Positions 1 through 10,181 of a DNA stretch of 64,000 nucleotides are shown here, one piece after another. Under the pieces are notes generated by a model. The model searched no databases. It was not told the origin of the DNA and saw nothing but the letters and a program-made list of their open reading frames with translations. Both the position numbers and the translations under genes were made by a program. Origin of the DNA: Tenrec ecaudatus (taxonomy: Eukaryota > Chordata > Mammalia > Afrosoricida > Tenrecidae); contig NC_134540.1 of assembly GCF_050624435.1 (NCBI RefSeq), positions 103,817,739 to 103,881,738 of the forward strand, read 5' to 3'. Within the stretch, counting starts at the first letter, position 1, and every line of letters begins with the position of its first letter.

Positions 1-811
1 GAAACCCTCGTATTAACAAACCATTTATATGTGTTTTGCTTCAAATATTCTAATGCCTGTTTTCCAAGCACACTTCTGCCCCTGGCTGGCCATTTTTCTT
101 CAGAGGTTCTGCCACGTTTGCTTCATGATAGAACTTGTAGGTCTGTTCCTATTAACTGAGCTCTTCTGCAGATCGCACACGCGATAGCCTTATCCTGGGG
201 GCAGAATGCTGAACCACACGCACAACCCAAAACCTGAAACACAGCCACCGTCCATCAGAGAAACAAGCAAACTGCGTGTGAGCCTGTAGACGATGTAGAC
301 CGATAGATAGTGTTAAGTATAGCAACTCAAACTGACCTGCATCCATCCGAAACCAGTTCCTCCTCCAACCTTGTTGTTACACTTGAAATCTAGAAGAAAC
401 AGCAAACCTGAGTTTTCTTTTATGCACGAGAGAATACCACTGGCTCAGAAAACACAAGTTAGTTTACTTTGGACAGGAGGCTGTTTGTTTGTTTGGGAGT
501 TTTTGTTTTTGCGTTTGTCCTCGTGACAGAAGACGTGCACTGCCAAGGAAGAAGAAGACAGATCGCCGCTTCCTGCAGGAGGCCCTTTGTTATTGCTGCA
601 GACAACAAAAGCCTGGCTGAGCTGACATGTCCCATTCTCCACCGCTGAAATCTTCCATGATGCTTCTGGCTGGGGTTTTGCATCCGTACCCACTGTTAAG
701 CTGTGAAAGAAACGGCTGGAGGTGTTGTGTGCAAGATGAGCAACAAAGTACCTGAACGTTCAAAAAAAAAAGAAAACGGACAGAATGCAAGGGTCACTAT
801 GTCAAAAATAA
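1..811. other. Single-copy-looking DNA, no gene recognised
   Basis: No repeat family, RNA gene or convincing exon was recognised. The short open frames show no family motif. A poly-A stretch at about 757-770 and T/G-rich sequence near 480-515 are the only low-complexity parts. Confidence 0.5.
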
Positions 812-2403
812 CTAGCTGATATTCAACCATTTCCAGGGGGTAGTATATGAACAAGAACAATGGTACTGAAGGAAGAAGTCTAAGCTGCACTGAAAACATC
901 AGCCAGAAACAATACTCTGGGAAATGATTGAATAAAACCAAAATGTTGCCACAAGGTGATGAATCACCGGAACCCTTTATTTGTCTATGCCAGGAAAATT
1001 TGAAGACAGCTGCTTGGTCAACTGACTGGAAGAGATTCATATTTGTATACATTCCAAAGAAAGGTGACCCAAAAGAATTCTAAAATTACAGAAAAATATA
1101 TTTGCTATCACATGCAAGTAAAATGTTGTGGAAGATCATCAACAAATGTTTGCAGCAGTACATTGACAGGGAGGTGCCAGAGGTTCAGGTTGGATTCAGA
1201 AGGGGATGTGGGACAAGGACTATCACAGCTGATGTCAGATGGACTTTGGTTGAGAGTAGAGAATACCAGAAAGATGTCTATTTGTGTTTCATTGACTATG
1301 CAAAGTCATTCAACAGTGTAGATCCTAATAAATTATGGTTAGACTTAATAATAATGGGAATAACAGAATACTTCAATGTGCTCATGCAGACAACACTGTA
1401 CATAGATTAAGAGTCAGTTGTGGCAACAGAACAAGGGAATATCACATGGTTTAAAGTCAGGAAAGGTGTGAAGTTGAGGTTGTATCCTTTCACCATACTT
1501 ATTAAGATTTGCAGCATTGGAAACCCACAGGGGCAGGTCTACCACACACTCTAGGGTCACCGGAGTCAGAATCAACCCAATGGCAGTGATTTTTGAGTTT
1601 TGATGCTGAGCACATCATCAGAGAATCTGGATTATATGAAGAAGAATGTGGCATCAGAATTAGAGAAAGGTTTCTTAACAATCTGAGATATGCAGATGAC
1701 ACAACCTGGCTTGCTGAAAATGAGGGCTTAAAGCACTGGCTGGCAAAGGTCAAGGATTGCTGCCTTCAGTATGGATTACAACTCAATGTAAAGACAAAAA
1801 TCCTTACAACTTGGCCAATAGGTAATATCATGATAAACCGAAGGGGGGGGCGAATAAAGTTGTCAAGGATTTCATCTTGCTTGGATTCACAATCAAGCAG
1901 CAGCCACGAGATCAAACAACACATTGCATTAGGTAAATCTGCTGCACAAGACTTTGTTAAAGTGTTGAAAAGTAAGTTTGAAGACTAAGGTGCCTATTAC
2001 CCAAGGCACAGTGGTTTCAATTACCTCAAATGCATGTGAAAGTTGGACATTGAAAAAGGAGGACCAAAGAAAAATTGGTGTATTTGAACTATGGCGTTGA
2101 CAAAGAACATGGAAAGTGCCATGGACTTGTCTTGGAGGAAGTGCAGCCTGAATGTTCCTTAAAGTCACTGACAGTGAGACTGTACTGTGGGCAAATTATC
2201 AGGAGATACCAGGCTCCCTAGACTCAGAACATCCAACATGGGAATGCAGAAGGACAGCAAAATAGAGGAAGGGCTCAACAAGACAGATTGACACCATGGC
2301 TGCAATAATGGGTTCAAATGAACAATTACTGTGAGGATAGCATAGGACTGCCCAGTGTTTCTCTCTGATGTACACAGGGTCACTGTGAGTTCGAACCAAC
2401 TCA
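812..2403 (+). mobile_element. RTE (BovB-like) LINE relic, reverse-transcriptase part
   Basis: 5'-truncated non-LTR retrotransposon of the RTE clade. Its intact ancestor encoded an endonuclease plus reverse transcriptase that copies its RNA at a nicked target. Reading frames 1102-1410 and 1593-1988 keep recognisable reverse transcriptase: a FIDYAK.FN..D.NKLW block (family form FIDYAKAFD..DHNKLW, so the first catalytic Asp is now Asn) and an intact RYADDT catalytic motif at 1686-1703. The C-terminal region and the 3' tail (cagggtcactgtgagttcga) follow. Frameshifts, stops and an inserted SINE make it inactive. Compared with the minus-strand copy at 8.0-10.2 kb it lacks the head and endonuclease. 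Confidence 0.88.
1507..1592 (+). mobile_element. AfroSINE 3' fragment nested in the RTE relic
   Basis: Matches the terminal half of the AfroSINE seen throughout the window (ggaaacccacaggggcag ... gagtcagaatcaac ... ggcagtg). It interrupts the RTE text: 'caccatacttatt' before and 'gctgagcacatcatcagag' after are contiguous in the RTE copy at 9.05-9.1 kb. It is therefore younger than the RTE insertion. Confidence 0.8.
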
Positions 2404-2938
2404 AGGCAGAGAGGTCAATTCAGAAAGTTATGATAACTATGTTTTAGGATCCCAAAATGTTAATCCTCATAGATTATATTTAAGAGCACAGGACAATCTC
2501 AAGGACATATTATGAAGCAATGTTTAATACTATGAAAATTGAATTGGTGAGCAAAAGACCAGGAGAGTTGTACTGAGGTATTTTTCCCATCACAGTGATG
2601 CACCTGCTCGCTTCATTGGGAACCCTTACCTCACGTACCCTACAAGCCTGATCTTGACTCTCCATATTTCTTTCTGTTCCCCAAACTTAAAAAATCATTG
2701 AAAAAGAACACACGTTGAGTCCCCCAAGGCTGCCAAAACTGCCATCTAAATGTGGGGAAACTCAAAAAGTGTAGAATTCTTCCAGGAGGGTGGGAGTTAT
2801 GGAAACAGCACTTGCAGAGCTGACAGGCCCGAACAGAAAGCATGTTGAGAAAGAGCAGCTTCACATTTTGACATTTTTGTTTACTAACAATCTCTATAAT
2901 CTCCATAGCGATGCTTTTTTTTTCATTTACACTCATAT
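2404..2938 (+). mobile_element. Mariner DNA-transposon relic (type A)
   Basis: Decayed cut-and-paste transposon. A frame near 2595-2690 spells HHSDAPAR and then a degraded PYLTYP...FFCSPNLK-like stretch, matching the catalytic HHDNAPAH...PYSPDLAPCDFFLFPKLK region of mariner transposases with the catalytic Asp lost. The same sequence, including the 'ggcagagagg' word at its left end and the 'ctcata' right end, recurs at 35.4-36.2 kb. No intact reading frame remains. Confidence 0.7.
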
Positions 2939-2985
2939 AAGATGGGGCTTCAAAAATTCATGGAGAAATGTAGTTAAAAGGTAAT
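2939..2985 (+). mobile_element. Fragment with mariner-MITE-like terminal repeat
   Basis: Begins atggggcttcaaaaattcat, close to the terminal repeat of the 77-bp miniature element at 53.88 kb. No partner terminus is visible, so it is either a truncated miniature element or the end of the adjoining mariner relic. Confidence 0.4.
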
Positions 2986-3067
2986 AGAATGTTTCAACAA
3001 ACTGAAAGGCAGAGCAGAGCCACCCTTTGGGTTTCTGATGTTGTAAATATTTTCAGGAGCAGAAAGT

Positions 3068-3165
3068 TTCACCTTTTTCCTGGGGAGCAGCTGGTGGATT
3101 CAAACTCCTGACCTTTTAGGTCAAAGCATAATGTATTTTTATGCTACACTAAAAGAGCTCCTTTG
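3068..3165 (-). mobile_element. AfroSINE fragment
   Basis: Minus-strand 5' half of the SINE: 'cctggggagcagctggtgg' followed by 'aaactcctgacctttt' and the tRNA-like head. 3'-truncated. Confidence 0.7.
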
Positions 3166-3770
3166 GCTATGTCTATTGGAGAATATATATATACTTAACT
3201 AAGAGCTGTATCTTTATATAGCTAAGCCTAGCATAGTTACCTGTCATAAATAACTAAGGGCAAAGTAAATAATCGCTGAATGAATGATTTGTGGGAATAG
3301 AGAGAAAACATATTGACAGATAAAAAAAAGTTAGTTGCATAAGCGAAACACTGTGTGATCGGAACAGAAATGGTTAAACCTCTCTGAAGTTGGTGTCACT
3401 GTGTGGCCTGGGACCAATTCTAATCAACATATCTTCTTCACAAGTATTATAAAGATGAACTTGAGGATGCCAAAGTACTATAAAACTATTTAGATGCTAT
3501 AATAAATCATAAAATGAATAATATTCCTTGGGATTTTTAGAAACACTGTTTCACAACCCTTCATCATAAAAAAATGTCCTATCCTCTGCCTTCATAGATC
3601 TCATACAATCATATGAGTGAGGGAAAGTAGCAGATGGAAAAACAAAATCATATCCAGAGGAAATAAACAAAACCATATCCAGATGGAAAAAAATCATATT
3701 CAGAGGAAATTACTTATGTGACTGATCCTAAATCATCTTATTTGATGGTTAGACGTACTGTATGTAGGAA
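3166..3770. other. AT-rich DNA with a small degenerate tandem repeat
   Basis: No gene or transposon recognised. At 3631-3712 a unit of about 40 bp built around 'catatccagaggaaat' / 'cagatggaaaaa' is repeated imperfectly. Confidence 0.45.
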
Positions 3771-4100
3771 AGTACTTGCTCACGAGTAGAATCTTTGCTT
3801 TCATGTGGGAGACCCCGGTTCATCTCCTGACAAGTGCACCACCATGCAGCCACCACCCATCTGTCGATGATGTTTGCATGTTGCCATGATGCCAAACAGG
3901 TTTCCCTAGAGCTGCCAGACTAAGACAGATAAGGAAGATAGGCCTGGCTACCTAGTTCTGAATTTCAGTCAATGAAAACTCTGAACACAACAGTCCAATT
4001 TGTACAAGCAATCATGAGGATGGTGCAAGACCAGACAAGATTTTATTTTATTGTGCTTGAGGTCACTATGAGCTCCACTTAAGGGCCACTAACAACCGCA
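3771..4100 (+). mobile_element. tRNA-headed SINE with RTE-like 3' tail (type 2)
   Basis: The head (3771-3840) resembles a tRNA gene: 'gctcacgagtagaatc', a ttTCAtg anticodon-loop region and a 'gagaccccggttcat' T-arm-like B box. The body carries 'cagccaccacccatctgtc' and 'aggcctggctacctagttct'. The end (gatggtgcaagaccagacaa ... ggtcactatgag) matches the 3' end of the RTE copies at 13.2 and 60.5 kb. It is an RNA polymerase III-derived retroposon that probably used RTE machinery. Confidence 0.75.
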
Positions 4101-4380
4101 GCCTTCACCATTGGACAGACAGCATCCTGGGTGCTCAGAGGCGGGTCTCCATCCCCAGGATATAAAGGGGTAGACAGTGTGGAGGGTCAGCACTCCAGGT
4201 TTCTGGAGTTGCAATGGCTAAGAGAATGCCTGGCACTATCAGCTTCAAAATGCACAGAACACAGAACCCACCGCTATCAGCAATGCAGTCATCTCTCCAT
4301 CTCACAAAAGATAAAACTGGACAAGATTGAGAGGACAACTAAAGTGCTAACGGAAAGCAAGCCACAGTTATGAAGACAGA

Positions 4381-4752
4381 AACCAAAACCCACTGCCATC
4401 GAGTTGATTTTGGTTCCTAGTTACTCTCTATAGCAGAGGTTATCAACCTGTGGGTCGAGACCCCTTTGGGGGTTGCAAAACCCATTCACAGGGGTTTCCT
4501 AATTCATAACCGTAACAAAATTACGGTTAGAAGTAGCAACAAAAATAATCTTATGGTTGGAGGGTCAGCACAACATGAAGAACTGTATGAAGGCATCGTG
4601 GCATTAGGAAGGTTGAGAACCACTGCTCTACAGCATCTCTAAGGTTGTCCAACTCGATGAGAACAGATAAGCTCATAGGCTCACCTTTCTCCCTAGGAGC
4701 AACTGGTGGGCTGGAACCACTAACTTTGTGATTAACACTCCAATGCTTCCTA
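4381..4752 (-). mobile_element. AfroSINE split by a SPIN-like MITE
   Basis: Minus-strand SINE: 'aaccaaaacccactgccatc' at the left (3' end) and 'ccctaggagcaactggtggg' plus head at the right. The two halves, 4381-4433 and 4626-4752, are separated by the hAT miniature element, so the SINE is older. Confidence 0.8.
4434..4625. mobile_element. SPIN-like hAT miniature element (non-autonomous)
   Basis: 192-bp element. Its ends are inverted repeats: cagaggttatcaacct at the left and, read from the other strand, cagtggttctcaacct at the right (14 of 16 match). It is flanked by 8-bp duplications ctctatag (4426-4433) and ctctacag (4626-4633), the size and T/A-centred form expected of hAT. Internal words 'gtgggtcgagacccctttgg' and 'ggaaggttgagaaccactg' fit the non-autonomous SPIN / rodent URR1 type as I recall it. 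It has no coding capacity. Confidence 0.85.
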
Positions 4753-6190
4753 GACATGACATGGGAGCTTCTTGAACAACATCTAAGAAACCAGCTCCAC
4801 ACCCCCCAAAAAGTTAAAAGTTGATTTGAGAAAGATGAGTTGCTTGAAAGTCTGAAAACGTTGCCTTCTCTCCAGCCATAATTTAAGCAACAGAGCATTA
4901 TGCAAAGAAGAATGACTATGCAGTTTATGCAGATAGAAGTTGATTGATTGCTTTTTAGACCTTGAGCTGGCAAACACTTGTCCTGGCATTGATGGGATGG
5001 TGTGTTTACAGCTTCTGGGAAAGGAGGCTGCTATGGACAGCAGCTGTCACTTTCTACAAGCCACTGGAGAATGAGGCGCTCACACACCTCCATCAGGCAG
5101 CGTGGTTCTGGCTAGCAGAAGCTGGGCCTGGAGCTGTGGGCCTTACAGAGACTTGAAGAGTATTAATTAGACCATGTCTCCAAAGCACTTTGAGCTCCTT
5201 GGAGGAAGGCATTCTGATTATAGTATTGGCCAAGAGCAAGTGGGAAAATGGGGAAATAATATCAATTTTGTAAGGGGAAGCAAAGAAGAGTCGCTGTTGG
5301 AATAATTTTCTTGCCTCGAGTAAGGCATTTTCCCATCTCTTAATTCTAGAATCTAGACGTTGCTTGAATGCCTCCTTTTGTTCACCGGCTGCGCTACTGC
5401 AGTGCTTTCCCATTGATATTATCATCCGGGCATTTTATCATTTGACCAATTCATTTTTTTAAATTGCCTTGTAAGAGGAGAAATATTCCTTTTTTCTCTG
5501 ACTATTTGAACATTATCTGAAGTGTCTAAGAAGGGCATATTTGCCCTAATTTGTTTGAAGAATTTGTTTGTAGGTGTAATTTGTTTGCCCATGCATCTAG
5601 TCTGTATTAAGAAGTAGTAAATACCAGCTTTTAACCAGCTGACAAAGGCACCCGATGCCATTTAAATGTCTAGGAAATTGAGGGTGATGTCTTTGGAATT
5701 TAGAAAAGAAAGCCAGACAAGACTCTCTAGTTTTTACACTTCAAGAAGGTCGAATTTCATCTAACACACAGTCAGGTTAAAGAGATTGTATTTCTTTAAC
5801 ATTGGAACAAGTAGCCTTTGGGCTCAGGCAGCAGTTTGCGACATCTCTTTCATTGAGAATGGAGGCGGGGAGCTTTGACTCCATCTCTGCTAGAGTTGTA
5901 GATTTAATCAATCATTTTAAACAGGTCAGTTCAACTAATGACATTAAGGTATTAAATGCAGTGAGTGAAAGACAATAGACTATCTCATTCAGATTTGGGG
6001 TCTAGTATTAATAAGTGGAATCATTTTTAATACATGATGAACCACAAAGCAATTTGAGTGGAAGGACCTTGACCAAGTATGATAGACTTTAGCTTACAGA
6101 CACAACGCAGGATTTTCTTCAGATTGGCATAGGAAGAAAAGGAGCAGTGGTGTCTGACGGAAGAATGTCCATATTTCATGCACCTTCAAT
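4753..6190. other. Single-copy-looking DNA, possible conserved noncoding sequence
   Basis: No transposon text recognised from about 4760 to 6190, unusually long for this window. AT-rich, with short words such as ccatttaaatg and ttaaattg. Open frames inside (for example minus 5093-5425 and 5422-5661) show no family motif. It could hold regulatory sequence, but nothing proves it. Confidence 0.35.
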
Positions 6191-6194
6191 TCTT

Positions 6195-6416
6195 GGTCAA
6201 TGCACTCACGCATAGCCACCTGTCAGCAGAGACTTGCTTGTTACTGTGATACCCAACAGGATTCAGTAGAACTTCCAGACAAAGACAGGCTAGGAAGAAA
6301 AGCCTGGCAATCTCCTTCGAAAAAGATCAGTCCACGACAACCTTCTGGGACACAACAGTCGGATGTGCACGAAGTTGCCATGAGTCAGCGTAACTCCACA
6401 GCAAATCACAACACCC
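6195..6416 (+). mobile_element. Type 2 SINE, head degraded
   Basis: Body words 'acagactt...', 'acttccagacaaagacaggc' and 'aagaaaagcctggcaatc' match the SINE at 3.8 kb. The end 'gttgccatgagtcagcgtaa' is the RTE-like tail. Confidence 0.75.
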
Positions 6417-6484
6417 CACTAAGAAGTTAGAGCTGACAAGACAGGCACCCTGTGGACTCATGGGTTTGCACAGTGCTTGGCCAG

Positions 6485-6973
6485 TGTGTTGGGCGTGGTT
6501 CTCCAGAGAAGCAAAACCAGGGACACTTGGATGCATACGTATATAAAAAGAGATTTGTATCAAAAAGGGCTCGTGCAGTTATACATGTGGGTAAATCCAG
6601 TCTGATTCAACTCCATGGGTCAGATATAAGCTGAAGACTTTTCCTGACTCCTGTGTGCAGGGACTGACAAACAGGAAGCAAGAAGACCACCAGCCGGTGG
6701 ATGCAGAGCTTAATGAATCACAGACCGACCGGCCGAATAAATCCAGGGCTAGCAGTCCGCTGATGGAGGGCTCCTGTGATTGCCAGGCCTCCCAAAACTG
6801 TTTGGCTGCTTCACAAAGGATGCCATCATGGAGTTGACCACCCTGTTAGATCCTATCATGGGACTATCCTGTCCCATCCAAGTTGACACGAACCCTAACC
6901 ATCCAAGTGACCACAGTGACTATCCTGACCCACCCAAGTTGACTTGAAACCTAACCATCCAGGTGACCACAGG
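6485..6973 (+). mobile_element. LTR-like repeat (type B)
   Basis: Begins TGTGTTGG and soon reads 'tctccagagaagcaaaacc', then runs to 'gttgacacgaaccctaacc', a layout seen in reverse at 21.0-21.4 and 41.1-41.6 kb. Its 3' end is duplicated in tandem. The class is inferred from TG start and the resemblance to the 500-bp LTRs of this window. No internal retroviral genes are present. Confidence 0.5.
6863..6973 (+). repeat. 56-bp unit in two tandem copies
   Basis: 6863-6918 and 6919-6973 both read actatcctg.ccca.ccaag, then gttgac, then aaccatcca.gtgaccacag. Probably a local duplication at the end of the LTR-like repeat. Confidence 0.85.
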
Positions 6974-7854
6974 TAAAGCAGAACAAAGCATTAACTAGCC
7001 CATGCCAGCCTCGTTATCATTAGTGCGCTTGAATTCGTTGTTGCCTTGCTAGCTAGAGGACTCCTCTTCCAGCACCAGACTGCATAATACTGTGGTGTCC
7101 TTCATAGGGTTGTACTAAGCTTCAAAAGTGGATCACTAGGACTTTGTTCATCGACACCTGTCTACCTCAGGTGGCCCTGATGGTGGCATTTGAAATGTGG
7201 CACAGCTTCCAATACCCCAGCCACAGGGAAGTCTCCACGGGAAGACACACTGGTGGCAGTGAAAGAGAGAAAGATTTTTGCCGACTTAACGAAGAGGAAA
7301 TGCGGGCTAGCGAATTTCAGCCATCTGACCCATCTATAAAGGGCAGCGAAAGCTTTACAGGCCAGGAGCTTGTTGGATCTCACCAGAACTGTGTCAGGAT
7401 CACCCTTTCCCTGGATCTTCGCAGATCTCCTGGCAGGCTGCACAGATCCTTCCTCCTACTTAGTCCCTTGGGGGCAAGGGTACAGAAAACCAGAGTCGAA
7501 TGATGCCCCAAAGTAGATTATTGTTTTAATTCCATTATGGCTTTCCCCTTTATTTCATTGAACTATTGAAATGGGTGGTTTAATTTCTGTTTGTTTGTTT
7601 AATTACTAAAGGTATGGGGATTTAAATGTTTTTATTGATTCCCGCTTTGACAGTATCTCGTAAGGGGATGCAGTCTGAATAATAGCAGTTCTTGGAAAGT
7701 GCTTGATACTTGTCTATTGTCTACCATTGGCTCGATTTTAGGAAATCCATCCTGTGTGATTGTCAAGAATATGAACTGGCACAGGAATCTCAGTGAATCC
7801 AACACATGAACTAAAGAAGACAAATCTTATTGGACATTGTGATGGCGTGTCATA
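6974..7854. other. Mostly unassigned DNA
   Basis: At 7162-7225 on the minus strand a piece resembles the RTE 5' head (ggtggcatttgaaat, cagcttccaa). The rest shows no recognised repeat. The frame at 7144-7503 (119 codons) has no motif and overlaps that relic, so it is not called as a gene. Confidence 0.4.
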
Positions 7855-7950
7855 AGACTCGAGACAGGGCAGGGTTTCCTTCTGTGGTGCTTAGTTAGGG
7901 TCACGACGGGTCAGAACCAAGTCAATCGCCCCTAACAATAAGGGAGAAAT
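7855..7950 (+). mobile_element. RTE/SINE 3' tail fragment
   Basis: 'gtggtgcttagttagggtca', 'gggtcagaaccaag' and 'cgcccctaacaataa' match the shared 3' tail of RTE and type 2 SINE. Confidence 0.6.
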
Positions 7951-8072
7951 GCCCGATGGACTATTATAGTGGGGGATTGTAACACGTCATTCAATTATTC
8001 AAAAACCCTGTGGTTGTTATCACTATTGTTACGAACAGCCATTGAGTCGGTTCTTACCCCTAGTGATCCACA

Positions 8073-8256
8073 CACGTCGTTGGCATCATAGAGCTCCAAA
8101 ATCAGCCATTCTGCAAGCTTGCACCGAAACCCCCAGTTCCTGCTGTTATCAGTCACCACAAATCCTTGCAGCTGATAAAGAGAGTCTCTCCTTCTGTCTG
8201 AGTGTAGTAACTTTCTCTCCTTCGGTCTGCGTGAAGCAACTTTAGGAAGACGTACA
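8073..8256. other. Extra sequence inside the RTE 3' end, with a 28-bp tandem duplication
   Basis: This segment separates the terminal RTE tail from the upstream RTE text. It contains two copies of a unit, 8186-8213 and 8215-8242, both reading ctctccttc.gtctg.gtg and then aactt. Origin unknown. Confidence 0.55.
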
Positions 8257-8952
8257 ACAACGCAGAACAAAACACTGCGTGGGCCTGCACCCTCCTTACA
8301 ATAGTTTCTGAGTCCATTGTGGCAGCTACGGTGTCAGTCCACCTCCTGGAAGGCCTTCTTCCTTCTTGTTGTCCCTCCACTTTAACAAGCATGATATCCT
8401 TCTCCAGAGACTGATCGCTCCTAACAATATTTAAGTATTTGAGACAAAGTCTCACCATCCTTACCGCCAAGGAGCACTCTGGCCTTACTTCTTCCAAGAC
8501 AGAGCAGTTTGGCCTTTTAGCAGTCCATGGTACTTTAAATTTTCTTCTCCGGCACCACCATTCAAATGCATCGATTTGGTCTTCCTTATTCAGTCTCCAA
8601 CTTTCACAAGCATATGAAGCAATGGAAAGTACTATGGCTTGAGGTCAGGAGCACCTTAGTCCTCAAAGTGACAACCTTGCTTTTCAATACTCTTAAGAGG
8701 TCTTATGTAATGTGTCTTTTGATCTCTAGATTGTTGCTTCCATGAGCATTGATTGTGGATCCAAGCAAGACAAAATCCTTGGCAACTTCAACCTTTAATC
8801 CATTGATCATGATGCTACCTATTGGTCCAGTTGTGAAGATTGTGGTCTTCTTTATATTAAGTTGTAACTTATAGTGAAGGCTGCAATCCCTGATCTTCAA
8901 GCCCTCCTTGCTTTCAGCAACAAGATGGTGCCATCTTTATATTGCAGGTTGT

Positions 8953-9019
8953 TAAGAAGCCTTCCTCCAATCCTGATACACACCTTTCCTGTGTATCAGG
9001 ATTGGAGGAAGGCTTCTTA
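8953..9019. repeat. Perfect 29-bp inverted repeat (hairpin)
   Basis: The arm 8953-8981 (starts taagaagccttcctcc) is the exact reverse complement of 8991-9019, with a 9-bp spacer acctttcct. The other RTE copies have this sequence once, so the second arm is an acquired inverted duplication. Confidence 0.97.
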
Positions 9020-10181
9020 TACCGAGTTCTTTTTCATATAATCCAACTTCTCTGATGATTTGCTCACTATGTAGATTGAATAGGTATGGTGAGAGGGCAC
9101 AACCCTGATGCACACCTTTCCTGATTTTAAACTGTACAATATACTGCTGCCTCAAGATTCACCTCCCAGTTCAGTAGGAACACGAAGAATTTTTCTGGAA
9201 CTTCCCTTCTCCTCAAGCTAGCCGTAATCTTTTATGATCCACACAGTAGAACTATTTTGCATAGTAAATCAAACATAGTAAACATATTCCTGGTATTCTC
9301 TGTCTTGACCTATGATCGATCTATCTGCTCTCAGCAATGGTGAACGTATCTTGATTGCACATTTGATCAGTTTCAGAATTGTTGGTAGAATTTTTTCAAT
9401 TTCTCCATCACTAATGTTAGTGGTCAGTGCATAAATTTGAATAATAATTGTATTGACTGTATTTCTTTGAATGTGGATAAATATATTTCTATCATAGACA
9501 GAATTATACTTCAAGATAGATTTTGAAATGTCGTTCTGACCATGAATGCAAAGCCAGTCCTCTTGATTGTGCTATTCCTAGAATAGAAAATCATGTGATT
9601 TTTCTGATTCAAAATGACCAGTCCCAGTCCAGTTCAGCTCACTAATACCTACGAGATAAATCTTTATGGATTCAATTTCATTTTTGATAACTTAAAATTT
9701 GCCTAGAGTCATACTTGATACATTTTAAGTTCCTGTTATTAGTAGGATTCTCAGCTCTATCTTCTCCCATCAGTGCGTGGAGGTCCTGAGAGCTTTCCTC
9801 TCCAGGTCCTGCTCCAGCCGGGTCATTATGGTCCACTCTGCTTTGAGAAGGCAGCTCTTCCTCGGGCACATTTTGAGTGCCTTCTGGCCTGGGAAGAGCT
9901 CAAATTCTGTCACTGTCTCGGGCAACCTTCTGCTTCCGTTTATTAGGCCTTCAGTACCTGACAAATGTTTTGATGCTGTCCATAACTAAGGCTTCAAGCA
10001 GCTAATTCCTCCAAAATGGGCAGGCTGGTTTCTCTTATTAGTCTGTTCTCAGTCTTGCAGTTCTACTGTAACCTATTAGCTTTGAGTAATCTGCTATAAT
10101 TGAAATAGCGATGACAGCACTTCCAGCATCACAGCAACACACAAGCTACCACAGTATGGCAAACTGACGGACGAGTGGTGG

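Larger units (their letters stand above)
8016..10181 (-). mobile_element. RTE (BovB-like) LINE with 5' head and large internal deletion
   Basis: Read on the minus strand from 10181. The 5' head (ccaccactcgtccgtcag, gcttgtgtgttgctgtgatg) lies at 10181-10090. An endonuclease relic includes a frame at 9514-9269 (PTILKL, YALTT in place of the family YAPTT). Just after, the text jumps to reverse transcriptase (EYQEYVYYV), so more than 1 kb between endonuclease and polymerase is missing. Later come VRKGVHQGCALSPYLFNL (9155-8952 frame), the hairpin region, and the C-terminal part with 'ggtccagttgtgaag' on the plus strand. The tail is at 8072-8016, separated from the rest by an extra 180 bp. Many stops: inactive. 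Confidence 0.85.

Noticed and set aside
1102..1988. Active reverse transcriptase gene
   Set aside because: Frame breaks, a lost catalytic Asp in the first block and an inserted SINE. Only the YADD motif is intact.
8953..9019. microRNA precursor
   Set aside because: A 29-bp perfect stem with a 9-bp loop inside a transposon relic shows no typical bulges. Inverted duplication explains it more simply.
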